Assembly: GCA_947259685.1 (NCBI GenBank)
Contig: CAMYNC010000014.1
Location: 1 to 36,931 of the forward strand
Length of the DNA stretch: 36,931 nucleotides
DNA from: an uncultured Desulfuromonadales bacterium
GTDB taxonomy: Bacteria > Desulfobacterota > Desulfuromonadia > Desulfuromonadales > Geopsychrobacteraceae
Reading direction: 5' to 3'
Below are positions 23,910-30,877 of this stretch, piece by piece. The notes under the pieces were generated by a model, which was given only the letters and a program-made list of their open reading frames with translations, was not told the DNA's origin and did not search any database. The first letter of the stretch is position 1, and every line of letters starts with the position of its first letter. Both the position numbers and the translations under genes were made by a program.

Positions 23910-25280
23910 ATGGCGAGCCGCTATCTCGATCTTGATCAGCTTATCCAAACTAGTCTCAGTCAGCCGGAAAATGAAATCTATGTCAGTAAGACGATCCTCG
24001 ACAGTGTTGCCGATGGGGTCTTTTCCGTCGATCTGGAGAGAAAGATAACCTCCTTCAATCGGGCGGCCGAGCATATTACCGGCTATTCCCGTTATGAAGT
24101 GATCGGGCGCTCCTGCGCTGATGTTTTCGGTTCAGAAGTCTGCGAGAACAGTTGTCCGGTGCTTGAAGCGATCGCTTCCGAAGAATCGGTGGTCAATCGT
24201 GAGTTTGAGATTCTTGATCGGCAAAAGCGCAAGGTGCCGATTTCGGTCAGTGCCTCAGTGCTGCGCGATGGCATGGGGCAGATTGTCGGTGCCGTCGAGA
24301 CCTTTCGTGACCTGACGATCATTGCCCAGATGCAGGAACAGGTCAAAGAGCGCTACAGCTTTCGGGGGATCTACAGTCGCAATCCGGCGATGCACAACCT
24401 GTTTAACGTGCTACCTGATATCGCCGCCAGCGACGCCACGGTACTGGTGCAAGGCGACAGCGGCACCGGCAAGGAGTTATTCGCCAAAGCGCTGCATGAC
24501 TTGAGCGCCCGCCGCGATGGGCCGCTGGTGATTGTCAACTGTGGGGCTTTGCCTGAGCCGCTGCTGGAGGCGGAAATTTTTGGCGCCAAACGCGGAGCCT
24601 ACACCGGTGCAATGGAAAATCGCCCCGGCCGCTTGGAGATGGCCCAAGGCGGGACCCTGTTCCTTGATGAGATCGGCGATTTGCCGCTGGCCCTGCAGGT
24701 CAAGCTGCTGCGGGTCTTGGAAAATCGTGAATTCCAGCCGCTGGGTGCAAAGCATCCACAGAAAGCTGATGTCCGCTTTGTTACCGCGACCCACCGGCAT
24801 ATCGAAACCATGGTCGAAGAGGGCAGCTTCCGGCGCGACCTGTTCTTTCGTATCAATGTGGTCGGTTTTCATATTCCACCGTTACGTGACCGCAAAGAGG
24901 ACATTCCGCTGCTGATCGATCTGGCGCTCAATAAGCTGAATAAGGAGTACAATAAAAAGATTCGCGGTTTTACTCCCGACGCTATGCAGCGCTTGATGCA
25001 GCATGATTTTCCCGGAAACATTCGAGAACTGCTGAACCTGGTCGAGCAGACGGTTATTCTGTGTCGCGAAGGGGAGATCGGGCAGGATCTATTGCCGGAG
25101 TATCTGCAGGAAGGTGGTGGTTCGGTCACCCATCGGCAGCGTACTCGCGGCTGTCCTACCGCTGAGGAATTGGCCCGGGCGCTGGATCGTTTTCATGGCA
25201 ACCGGCAGTTGGTGGCTCAGGAGTTCGGGGTTGAGCGAACCACTCTTTGGCGCTGGATGAAACGGTTAAATCTAACTTGA
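23910..25280 (+). CDS. PAS-domain sigma-54-dependent transcriptional activator
   Basis: This 456-residue enhancer-binding protein has no receiver domain. An N-terminal PAS sensor (about 22-140) contains three cysteines close together (Cys69, Cys78, Cys82; SCADVFGSEVCENSCPV), which suggests redox, metal or Fe-S sensing. The AAA+ domain (about 155-390) has Walker A GDSGTGK at 182-188 and the sigma-54 loop as GAYTGA at 229-234 (Phe replaced by Tyr, a tolerated variant). A Fis-type helix-turn-helix closes the protein (HGNRQLVAQEFGVERTTLWRWMK). A GGAGG ribosome site lies 7 nt before the ATG. The shared GTTGCA dyads upstream of this gene, of the NifX/NrfD operon and of the octahaem cytochrome make these its probable targets. 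Confidence 0.92.
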   Translation: MASRYLDLDQLIQTSLSQPENEIYVSKTILDSVADGVFSVDLERKITSFNRAAEHITGYSRYEVIGRSCADVFGSEVCENSCPVLEAIASEESVVNREFEILDRQKRKVPISVSASVLRDGMGQIVGAVETFRDLTIIAQMQEQVKERYSFRGIYSRNPAMHNLFNVLPDIAASDATVLVQGDSGTGKELFAKALHDLSARRDGPLVIVNCGALPEPLLEAEIFGAKRGAYTGAMENRPGRLEMAQGGTLFLDEIGDLPLALQVKLLRVLENREFQPLGAKHPQKADVRFVTATHRHIETMVEEGSFRRDLFFRINVVGFHIPPLRDRKEDIPLLIDLALNKLNKEYNKKIRGFTPDAMQRLMQHDFPGNIRELLNLVEQTVILCREGEIGQDLLPEYLQEGGGSVTHRQRTRGCPTAEELARALDRFHGNRQLVAQEFGVERTTLWRWMKRLNLT

Positions 25281-25320
25281 AAAAAAGCGGCGGTCCCGAT
25301 TCGGGACCGCCGCTTTTTTT
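25281..25320. terminator. Bidirectional terminator between the activator and PEGA genes
   Basis: A 17-bp perfect stem (AAAAAGCGGCGGTCCCG with its complement) closes a short AT-rich loop and is flanked by A and T runs, so it works for both convergent genes. Confidence 0.92.
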
Positions 25321-25338
25321 TATTTGCATGTCAGACCG

Positions 25339-26400
25339 CTAGCGGATGCTCATAAATATTCTACCTTCGCCCTTGCCGTAGCCGGAGGTGTCTGGATCGT
25401 AGCGTAGCTTGATGACGATATCGTTGTAGAGTTTGAAGGTAGTTGAGCTGAGGTCGCTGCTGTTGAGTTTGCCGCGCCGAATATGTTTGCCGTAACGGAA
25501 AACATAATCTCCCTCAAAAAAGGTGCCGATCAGTTGGGATTCTCGGGTTTTCAGGTTTTTGATCTCCAGGGTCACTTTATCGTAGGGCAGTTTATAAAAA
25601 CGGACCAGCATGGGGTCTAGCTTCATGGAATTGTAGTAGTAGGTGCGGTTGGTTTTATACATGTAGGCAACCGGCACAATGGTAAAAACGGTGTCGCGGC
25701 TGTTGAGAATCTTACGCCGATCCTCAGCGGAATAGGTCGCCAGCCGCTCACGCAGCACCTTTTCATGCTCTAATTCGATCTTGCGCTCGGCCTTGGTCTC
25801 CGCAGCCTGCTCTAGGCGAGCGGTTTTCGACTTTTCTTTCCGCCATTTATCGATCAGTTTATTTTTAGCGAAATTGGCTATAAGTTTGCCGGTTTCGCCA
25901 TTTTCTACCCGGAAACTTCCTTTCAGGCTTTTGCCGGCCAATCTAAATTCGATCTGATAAATCCCGATCGCCACATCCAGGTAGCTAGCCGGCGTCTGGC
26001 TGAACTCTTCGCCATTAATAAAAATCTGCGCGCCGCTGGGGATGCTTGCCAGTTGGACATTGCCGTAGCCTTGATCGACCTCAGGGGGTTGTAGGGTGCC
26101 GGAAAATTTGCTCGGTTTTGGATCTTCGAAATAAAACCACTTTCTCAGTGGAGTGATCTCATCCAGGGTGAAGCTCCAGTTTTGTGATTCGCTGCCATCA
26201 AGATTGGTGACGTTGATGCTGTGCTCACCGATGGGTATATCGGGATTGGTATAGGGCGCATGGCCGACAAATATGCCGTTGAGATAGACATTCTGCCCCT
26301 CGGGTATGGAATAGATCTCAACCACTCCGGTTTCGGCAAGGGCCGGGCCGCAATAAAACAGGGTCAAAATGGCAACAAGCAGCAGGACGCGACTGGTCAT
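25339..26400 (-). CDS. Secreted PEGA-domain protein
   Basis: This 353-residue protein has a Sec signal peptide cleaved near residue 22 (ALA-ET). Two PEGA domains follow (about 25-70, VEIYSIPEGQNVYLNGIFVGHAPYT; and 115-165, VQLASIPSGAQIFINGEEFSQTPASY). Next comes a charged coiled coil (about 180-225, KWRKEKSKTARLEQAAETKAERK) and a C-terminal beta-rich region of unknown fold. PEGA domains are small extracellular beta modules thought to bind surface or cell-wall structures. No catalytic motif is visible. The gene is convergent with the sigma-54 activator and divergent from the NifX/NrfD operon, across a 528-bp gap rich in GTTGCA motifs, so it may share regulation, but this is inference. Confidence 0.8.
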   Translation of the reverse strand: MTSRVLLLVAILTLFYCGPALAETGVVEIYSIPEGQNVYLNGIFVGHAPYTNPDIPIGEHSINVTNLDGSESQNWSFTLDEITPLRKWFYFEDPKPSKFSGTLQPPEVDQGYGNVQLASIPSGAQIFINGEEFSQTPASYLDVAIGIYQIEFRLAGKSLKGSFRVENGETGKLIANFAKNKLIDKWRKEKSKTARLEQAAETKAERKIELEHEKVLRERLATYSAEDRRKILNSRDTVFTIVPVAYMYKTNRTYYYNSMKLDPMLVRFYKLPYDKVTLEIKNLKTRESQLIGTFFEGDYVFRYGKHIRRGKLNSSDLSSTTFKLYNDIVIKLRYDPDTSGYGKGEGRIFMSIR

Positions 26401-26610
26401 TAAGCTGGTCTCCTGGCAATGGCCGATGGGCCATATTTGAGTGATGAGCTGATTTTGGTAAAGATCGGCGGGGCAGCGGTCGATACCTGTAGTCTCCCCT
26501 CGTGAAGGAAAGCTAACCTGTCAGCGGGAAGATGTCAACCTGAGGTTAGCTAGAGGCCGGTTTTCCCCTAAATTGACAAAGACGCCAGACGAATGGTGAC
26601 ATGAAGGGGG

Positions 26611-26654
26611 GTTGCAGATGTTGCATGCGGCGTAATGCAACCTGGCTATGCAAC
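26611..26654 (+). promoter_or_regulatory. Distal GTTGCA/ATGCAAC array upstream of the NifX/NrfD operon
   Basis: Four half-sites are packed into 44 bp: GTTGCA 26611, GTTGCAT 26620, ATGCAAC 26635 and ATGCAAC 26648. The first two point one way and the last two the other, forming a nested dyad. It lies about 270-315 bp upstream of the operon start, consistent with a distal enhancer. Confidence 0.6.
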
Positions 26655-26786
26655 GATGCTGCTAGTAGAAATCAGGACGACTTTGTAAGTGGAGGAAAAA
26701 TAAGCGGTTGCAAAAAATTTCAACGGCCTTTCAGGAAACAAAAGAGAAATATTCCCCCATCTGGTTTGGTTTCATTTGTGGCTGGC

Positions 26787-26800
26787 GTTGCAAATGCAAC
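26787..26800 (+). promoter_or_regulatory. Perfect GTTGCA-AA-TGCAAC dyad
   Basis: A perfect 6+6 bp inverted repeat with a 2-bp centre lies about 130 bp upstream of the NifX-like gene and about 105 bp before a sigma-54-like promoter. It matches the sites at 23854 and 30707, suggesting a common regulator. Confidence 0.65.
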
Positions 26801-26900
26801 AATTAGCCGATATTTATAATTAATCTGGTTATTATTATTGCCCCTTCCTAAGCCACTAAAAATATTGAGAGAATAAAAAAAATATACAGTTTGGCTGTCT

Positions 26901-26916
26901 TGGCACAACTGTTGGA
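26901..26916 (+). promoter_or_regulatory. Sigma-54-like promoter before the NifX/NrfD operon
   Basis: TGGCACAACTGTTGGA has a perfect TGGCAC and the correct spacing to TTG, but the -12 element reads GG instead of GC. The start of transcription would fall at about 26926-26928, almost on the ATG at 26929, so either the mRNA is leaderless, translation starts further in, or this match is not the promoter. Confidence 0.45.
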
Positions 26917-26928
26917 GTATAGACTGGC

Positions 26929-27363
26929 ATGAAGCCATCGAGCGAAAAAAATACCATTTGGGTCGCAGTCCCATACTACTGCGCCTTATTGGTGCCGAAG
27001 CGGGGTCTTAGCCGAATTTTCTTTTTCGCTCAGATCGATCTGGAACGCAGCAGGGTGGTTTATCAGACCATGAAGATCTGGCCTGGTCGGCAGGCCGGTG
27101 GGTTGGCCCGCTGGTTAAAAGAACAGGGTGCCCATGGGCTTCTCAGCACCGATCAGGCTCCTAAGTATCAGTGGGAGCTCGGCGAAGAGGGGATCTGGCA
27201 TTGGCACGCAGGGGCCAGTGATGTTGATGAACTGATCAGCGCTTGGATCGACTATGTTGGGGACCGGGAGAATGGTTTTGTCGGAGCCCAGCAGATGATC
27301 GGCGAGCCACAGAGGAAAAGACGTGAAGATAGCCATATCAGCCCGCGGCCCGACACCCTTTAG
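26929..27363 (+). CDS. NifX/NifB-like (dinitrogenase Fe-Mo cofactor domain) protein, divergent
   Basis: This 144-residue protein shows the layout of the NifX/NifB C-terminal fold: an opening strand IWVAVPYY, RIFFFAQIDLER, then GGLARWLKEQGAHGLLSTDQAPK, and a late strand GIWHWHAGASDVDELISAWIDY. The match is diverged and lacks the usual N-terminal S.F..RFGR signature. Family members bind or carry Mo-Fe or related metal clusters; some, such as the orange protein of sulfate reducers, belong to sigma-54-controlled operons. It overlaps the next, more typical NifX-like gene by 41 bp in another frame, so the pair is probably coupled and may act together. Start uncertainty: a GGAG lies 11 nt before the ATG, inside the sigma-54-like sequence. 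Confidence 0.65.
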   Translation: MKPSSEKNTIWVAVPYYCALLVPKRGLSRIFFFAQIDLERSRVVYQTMKIWPGRQAGGLARWLKEQGAHGLLSTDQAPKYQWELGEEGIWHWHAGASDVDELISAWIDYVGDRENGFVGAQQMIGEPQRKRREDSHISPRPDTL

Positions 27364-27742
27364 CGATATTGACGAGCGTTTTGGCCGTGCTTACTGGTTT
27401 CTGGTCTACAGCGACGAGGATGACAGTTGGGTGCCGGTCGAAAACAGCGAAAATCGAGCCTTGGCCAACGGTGCTGGCAGCAGTACCGCAGAAATGATGA
27501 AAGAACTTTCTGTCGATCAGGTGCTCACCGGAGAAACCGGCCCGAAAGCTTTTCGGGTGCTCAGCCAGGCCGGGATCAAGGTTTGCCATGGGGTTTGCGG
27601 GTTGGTCAGCGATGTTTATGACGCCTGGAAGAATCAGGAATTACCAACGGCCAAGGCGGCTAACGACAATGGCAGCCCCAATTGCCTGATGACCGCAGCC
27701 GGTCAGCAAAAAGGTGGAAAGATCGTATTTAACGAAGTCTAG
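27323..27742 (+). CDS. NifX/NifB-family Fe-Mo-cluster-binding domain protein
   Basis: This 139-residue protein starts at GTG 27323 (GAGGAAAAG ribosome site). It matches the dinitrogenase iron-molybdenum cofactor domain along its length: MKIAISARG, SDIDERFGRAYWFLVY, VENSENRALANGAGSSTAEMMKELSVDQVLTGETGPKAFRVLSQAGIKV. No nitrogenase genes are nearby, so the metal or partner is unknown. Two cysteines in VCHGVCGLVSD and one near the end (PNCLMTAAG) could be ligands. It is embedded in an operon with NrfD, ferredoxin and cytochrome genes, which suggests a role in building or regulating a metal centre of that complex; this is inference. Confidence 0.85.
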   Translation: MKIAISARGPTPFSDIDERFGRAYWFLVYSDEDDSWVPVENSENRALANGAGSSTAEMMKELSVDQVLTGETGPKAFRVLSQAGIKVCHGVCGLVSDVYDAWKNQELPTAKAANDNGSPNCLMTAAGQQKGGKIVFNEV

Positions 27743-27821
27743 ACTGCCCGCTGCAAAGTCGGGCTAAAAGTAAACAGCTTCGAAGGGTTCGGAGCAAAAT
27801 TCGAATGGAATGGAGGACAGC

Positions 27822-29036
27822 ATGGCAAGTAGTTCCCGGACGTCCAACCTAACACTGAATGCGCTTGAGAGTGCATTGGTCGGACGACTCAAAACTGGTA
27901 GCAACACCTATTTTCTTTCCCTGTCGATCTGCGCATTGCTTTTGTTTGCCGGTTCAGTCGCCGGTCTGCAGGCAACTATCGGCGGACATCATGTGTTTTA
28001 TGGCGTCACCCGGCAGGTCTCCTGGGGCGTGTTGATTTCGACCTATATTTTCTTTGTGGTCACCTCGACCGGTCTGTGCCTGGTCTCATCGATCGGCCAT
28101 ATCTTCGGCAGTAAAACCTTTTTGCCGATCGCCAAGCGGGCGGTGTTTTTATCGATCGTGACTCTGCTAGCTGGTTTTTTTGTCATTGCCGCAGAAATCA
28201 AGGTGCCGATTCGAATGATGGTCTACAACATCATTTCCCCAAATCTGTCCTCGAACATCTGGTGGATGGGGACCCTGTACGGCGTGGCTCTGGGGTTGAT
28301 GATCGTCGAATTCATCTGTCTGCAGCTTAGATTCTACAAGGTTGCGATCGTCGCTGGGTTTATCACCGTGATTGCCGAAATCGCCGCCAACAGTAACCTG
28401 GCCGGGGTCTTCGGCCTGCTCAACGGCCGGCCGTTCTGGCATGGCCCCTACCTGCCGATCTTCTTTATTGCTTCGGCGGTGATGGTCGGCTCCGCGGCGA
28501 TGATCTTCTTCAACGTGCTGGCACAGAAAATTCATGGCGGTGAGATGGACGATGCTATGAAGACCTGCATGGCCGCCTGCCGCAAGGTGGCGATCCTGAT
28601 GATCTGCGTCATCCTGTTCTTTACCATCTGGCGGACTGTCGCGACCCTGGCCGGCCAACCAAATGGTCAATATGTCGGCGTTATGGCAATGCTGGCCGGC
28701 GACTACGCCTGGAGTTTCTGGGGGGGCGAAATCCTGATGACCCTGATTGTGCCGCTGGTCCTGTTCATTCTCTCTGGCGGCACCCGGATGAGGATGATGG
28801 TGATTGCATCGGCCCTGATGGTCTTTGGTGCCTTCTTCATGCGCTACAACATGGTCATCATCGGCCAGGTGATCCCGGTTTACCACGATCTGGGCGTGAC
28901 CGGCTCAACCGAACTGCTCAAATACTTCCCGACTTTCACAGAGATCGTGGTGGTGCTGGGTGGCTTCGGCCTGACCGGGTTCCTGTTCCTGCAGGGCGAG
29001 AAGATTTTCAACGGCCACAAGGTTGAAGATCACTAG
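27822..29036 (+). CDS. NrfD-family quinone-interacting membrane subunit
   Basis: This 404-residue integral membrane protein has about ten predicted helices (for example 25-48, 66-90, 102-122, 285-310 and the last at about 370-390). The NrfD/PsrC family binds menaquinone and links it to a periplasmic Fe-S subunit. Family features seen here are RQVSWGVLISTYIFFV near the second helix and a GRPFWHGPYLPIFF segment in the middle. The start at ATG 27822 is preferred over ATG 27810 because GGAGG (27812-27816) lies 5 nt before it. The gene is followed by a Tat ferredoxin and a trihaem cytochrome, a common layout for quinol-cytochrome oxidoreductase complexes of Geobacter relatives. No molybdopterin catalytic subunit is present. 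Confidence 0.9.
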   Translation: MASSSRTSNLTLNALESALVGRLKTGSNTYFLSLSICALLLFAGSVAGLQATIGGHHVFYGVTRQVSWGVLISTYIFFVVTSTGLCLVSSIGHIFGSKTFLPIAKRAVFLSIVTLLAGFFVIAAEIKVPIRMMVYNIISPNLSSNIWWMGTLYGVALGLMIVEFICLQLRFYKVAIVAGFITVIAEIAANSNLAGVFGLLNGRPFWHGPYLPIFFIASAVMVGSAAMIFFNVLAQKIHGGEMDDAMKTCMAACRKVAILMICVILFFTIWRTVATLAGQPNGQYVGVMAMLAGDYAWSFWGGEILMTLIVPLVLFILSGGTRMRMMVIASALMVFGAFFMRYNMVIIGQVIPVYHDLGVTGSTELLKYFPTFTEIVVVLGGFGLTGFLFLQGEKIFNGHKVEDH

Positions 29037-29078
29037 GGCGTAGACAGATTCAATCATGACATCCTTACGGAGATGACG

Positions 29079-29834
29079 ATGAGTAATATCAAGATGGAAC
29101 TCGATAAGATGAATAATGAAGGGGTAGACAATCTGTCCGTCGAAGAGCGCCGCAGATTTCTCAAGATGGGCCTGGTGGTCACCGGGGTTTTCGCCGGCGG
29201 CAGCCTGCTTTCTGTCACTTCAAATGTAAATAAGGCCTTTGCTTCGGCCGATCAGTTTGCCGAGCAATATCCCTACAAGCCGCATTACAGCATGATCATG
29301 CATATTGACCGCTGCGTCGACTGCGAACTCTGCAAGTCGGCCTGTGCAAAAACCAACCAGGTCCCCAGCTACGGCTTCCGGACCACGATTCTGGAGCGGC
29401 CGATTCCAAAAGGCATCGATCAGAAACGGGAATTTCTGCCCGTGCTCTGCAATCACTGTAATGTCGCTCAGTGCACCCGGGTCTGCCCGACCAAGGCGAC
29501 CTATAAGAACGAAGAGAACGGTATCGTCATGATGGATACCAGCAAGTGCATCGGCTGCCTCTCCTGCCAGTTGGGTTGCCCCTACAATGCCCGCTACTTC
29601 AACGAAGACAAATGGGCAGTTGATAAGTGCAACTTCTGTTTCGATACCCGCCTGAGCAAGGGTGAGAAGCTGACTGCCTGTTCCGAAGCTTGTCCGGCCG
29701 GAGTGCGGATCTTCGGGGACCTGTCGAAGCAGAATGATCGGGTCTACCAGGAAGTACACACGGTGGCCAGAACCGTCTGGGTCTTGCGTCCTGAGGCCGG
29801 TACCAAGCCGAACGTCTTTTATACTCGGGGCTAA
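29079..29834 (+). CDS. Tat-exported four-cluster ferredoxin (DmsB/NrfC-like)
   Basis: This is a roughly 251-residue periplasmic electron-transfer subunit. A twin-arginine signal (EERRRFLKMGLVVTGVFAGG) is followed by 16 cysteines in four groups: CVDCELCKSAC, CNHCNVAQCTRVC, CIGCLSCQLGC, and CNFC with a later CSEAC, the standard pattern for four [4Fe-4S] clusters. A second ATG six bases upstream (29073) is possible; ATG 29079 has the better spacing to the CGGAG ribosome site. The gene is 42 bp after nrfD-like and 43 bp before the trihaem cytochrome gene, so the three subunits are co-expressed and likely form one complex that carries electrons between the quinone pool and the periplasmic haem protein. 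Confidence 0.92.
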   Translation: MSNIKMELDKMNNEGVDNLSVEERRRFLKMGLVVTGVFAGGSLLSVTSNVNKAFASADQFAEQYPYKPHYSMIMHIDRCVDCELCKSACAKTNQVPSYGFRTTILERPIPKGIDQKREFLPVLCNHCNVAQCTRVCPTKATYKNEENGIVMMDTSKCIGCLSCQLGCPYNARYFNEDKWAVDKCNFCFDTRLSKGEKLTACSEACPAGVRIFGDLSKQNDRVYQEVHTVARTVWVLRPEAGTKPNVFYTRG

Positions 29835-29877
29835 CCAGAGCGATACGCGCTGACCCAAAGAACAAGGAGGAAGTTCA

Positions 29878-30276
29878 ATGAAACGGATTGCGTTACTGAT
29901 TTTCGTCGCTCTGACTGCACTGCTGCTGGTCAATGCCGGGCTGGTGGTCGCCAGCGATGATGACGGTTTCCCGGAAGAAGATATCATCTATACCGAACCG
30001 GTTGTCGGGGTGGTTTTCAGCCATGACTACCACGTCAATGAGGCGGGGATGGATTGCGAAAGTTGCCACGATGATGTGTTTGAGATGGAAGCTCTGGCGG
30101 CCCAGGAGCAAGCGGATTTTAACATGCAGGGTTTAAGCGAAGGACTTTACTGCGGGGCCTGCCACGACGGCGACATGGCTTTTGATTCCGACAGCCGCTG
30201 TGCCAGCTGTCACATTGGGGTCATCGGTTACAATCGGGCCAAGGGTGTTGATGAGGCTGCCCAAGGAGGCCATTAG
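29878..30276 (+). CDS. Trihaem c7-type periplasmic cytochrome
   Basis: This 132-residue cytochrome has a Sec signal peptide (cleavage near residue 26, VVAS) and three haem motifs: CESCH 60-64, CGACH 92-96 and CASCH 108-112. The spacing and the conserved VVFSHDYHV and LYCGACHDGDMAF segments match the c7-type trihaem domain found in Geobacter periplasmic and nanowire-type cytochromes. It should accept electrons from the preceding ferredoxin. A strong AAGGAGG ribosome site precedes the ATG. A small Cys-rich ORF starts 4 bp after its stop. Confidence 0.92.
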   Translation: MKRIALLIFVALTALLLVNAGLVVASDDDGFPEEDIIYTEPVVGVVFSHDYHVNEAGMDCESCHDDVFEMEALAAQEQADFNMQGLSEGLYCGACHDGDMAFDSDSRCASCHIGVIGYNRAKGVDEAAQGGH

Positions 30277-30280
30277 GCCG

Positions 30281-30502
30281 ATGAGCGGCGATCGCAACTG
30301 TACCATCAACAGGGCGGGATTGCCCGTCTGCGGAATCCTGGCGGAGCCAGATTGTGGTCACTGTCAGTCGCAGCCGAGCGACAACTGCAAGTGCGGGATC
30401 CCTGGCAAGCCTAGCTGCCATTCTGCCGCTGGGCATGCCGAACAGGAAAATGAGCTGGCCACTTGTCGGCAGGCTGACTGCCGAGGCCTGGTGGGCAGAT
30501 AA
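30281..30502 (+). CDS. Small cysteine-rich protein
   Basis: This 73-residue ORF from ATG 30281 carries nine cysteines (residues 7, 17, 25, 28, 36, 38, 46, 62, 66), including a CGHC pair and CKC. It has no signal peptide and no CxxCH motif, so it is not a cytochrome; metal or Fe-S binding in the cytoplasm is possible. A GGAGG lies 11 nt upstream, within the end of the trihaem gene, which is longer than ideal spacing. It is followed by a terminator, so it would be the last gene of the NifX/NrfD operon. I do not recognise a family, and the ORF could be a chance frame, although its composition is unusual. Confidence 0.5.
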   Translation: MSGDRNCTINRAGLPVCGILAEPDCGHCQSQPSDNCKCGIPGKPSCHSAAGHAEQENELATCRQADCRGLVGR

Positions 30503-30546
30503 GCAGATCAGATTTATCTATATTCGGTTGGGGAAGACATGCTGTC

Positions 30547-30575
30547 GGGCGCTCGTAAGGGCGCCCATTTTTTTT
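30547..30575 (+). terminator. Terminator of the NifX/NrfD operon
   Basis: The stem GGGCGC/GCGCCC with an 8-nt loop is followed by A and eight T residues, 44 bp after the small Cys-rich ORF. Confidence 0.75.
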
Positions 30576-30695
30576 CCAGAAACCCCCTAAATAATTGCTC
30601 TGGCGCAGGAACGCAGGTGCTGGGGAGGTTAGGGGGAGAGATTTTCATTAGTTTTGGCTAGAAATGGAGGGCTTCTGGTCATTTGGCGGAGGAAT

Positions 30696-30721
30696 GTTGC
30701 ATTTGTGTTGCAAATTGCAAC
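30696..30721 (+). promoter_or_regulatory. GTTGCA/TGCAAC operator upstream of the octahaem cytochrome
   Basis: A half-site GTTGCAT (30696-30702) is followed four bases later by the dyad GTTGCA-AAT-TGCAAC (30707-30721), with 6-bp perfect arms and a 3-bp centre. It lies about 160-180 bp before the octahaem gene. I found no convincing sigma-54 -24/-12 match between them. The rest of the 30576-30877 gap is A/T-rich and shows no gene. Confidence 0.6.
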
Positions 30722-30877
30722 TTTTTAGTTGCTTTTTTCCCACATCATAGGTATTAAATAGGCGTTTTGCCGTAAAAAGCCATTGGGCAGTTCAGTATTG
30801 ACTGCCTGCTCCTCATTTTTCATCGCTAATGCATTGTCGGGCGAATCAATGGGAACAGCCAAAAAGGAAAAAGAGTC

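Noticed and set aside
26601..26819. 72-codon frame in the gap before the NifX/NrfD operon
   Set aside because: No ribosome site or domain; it runs through the GTTGCA array and other regulatory sequence.
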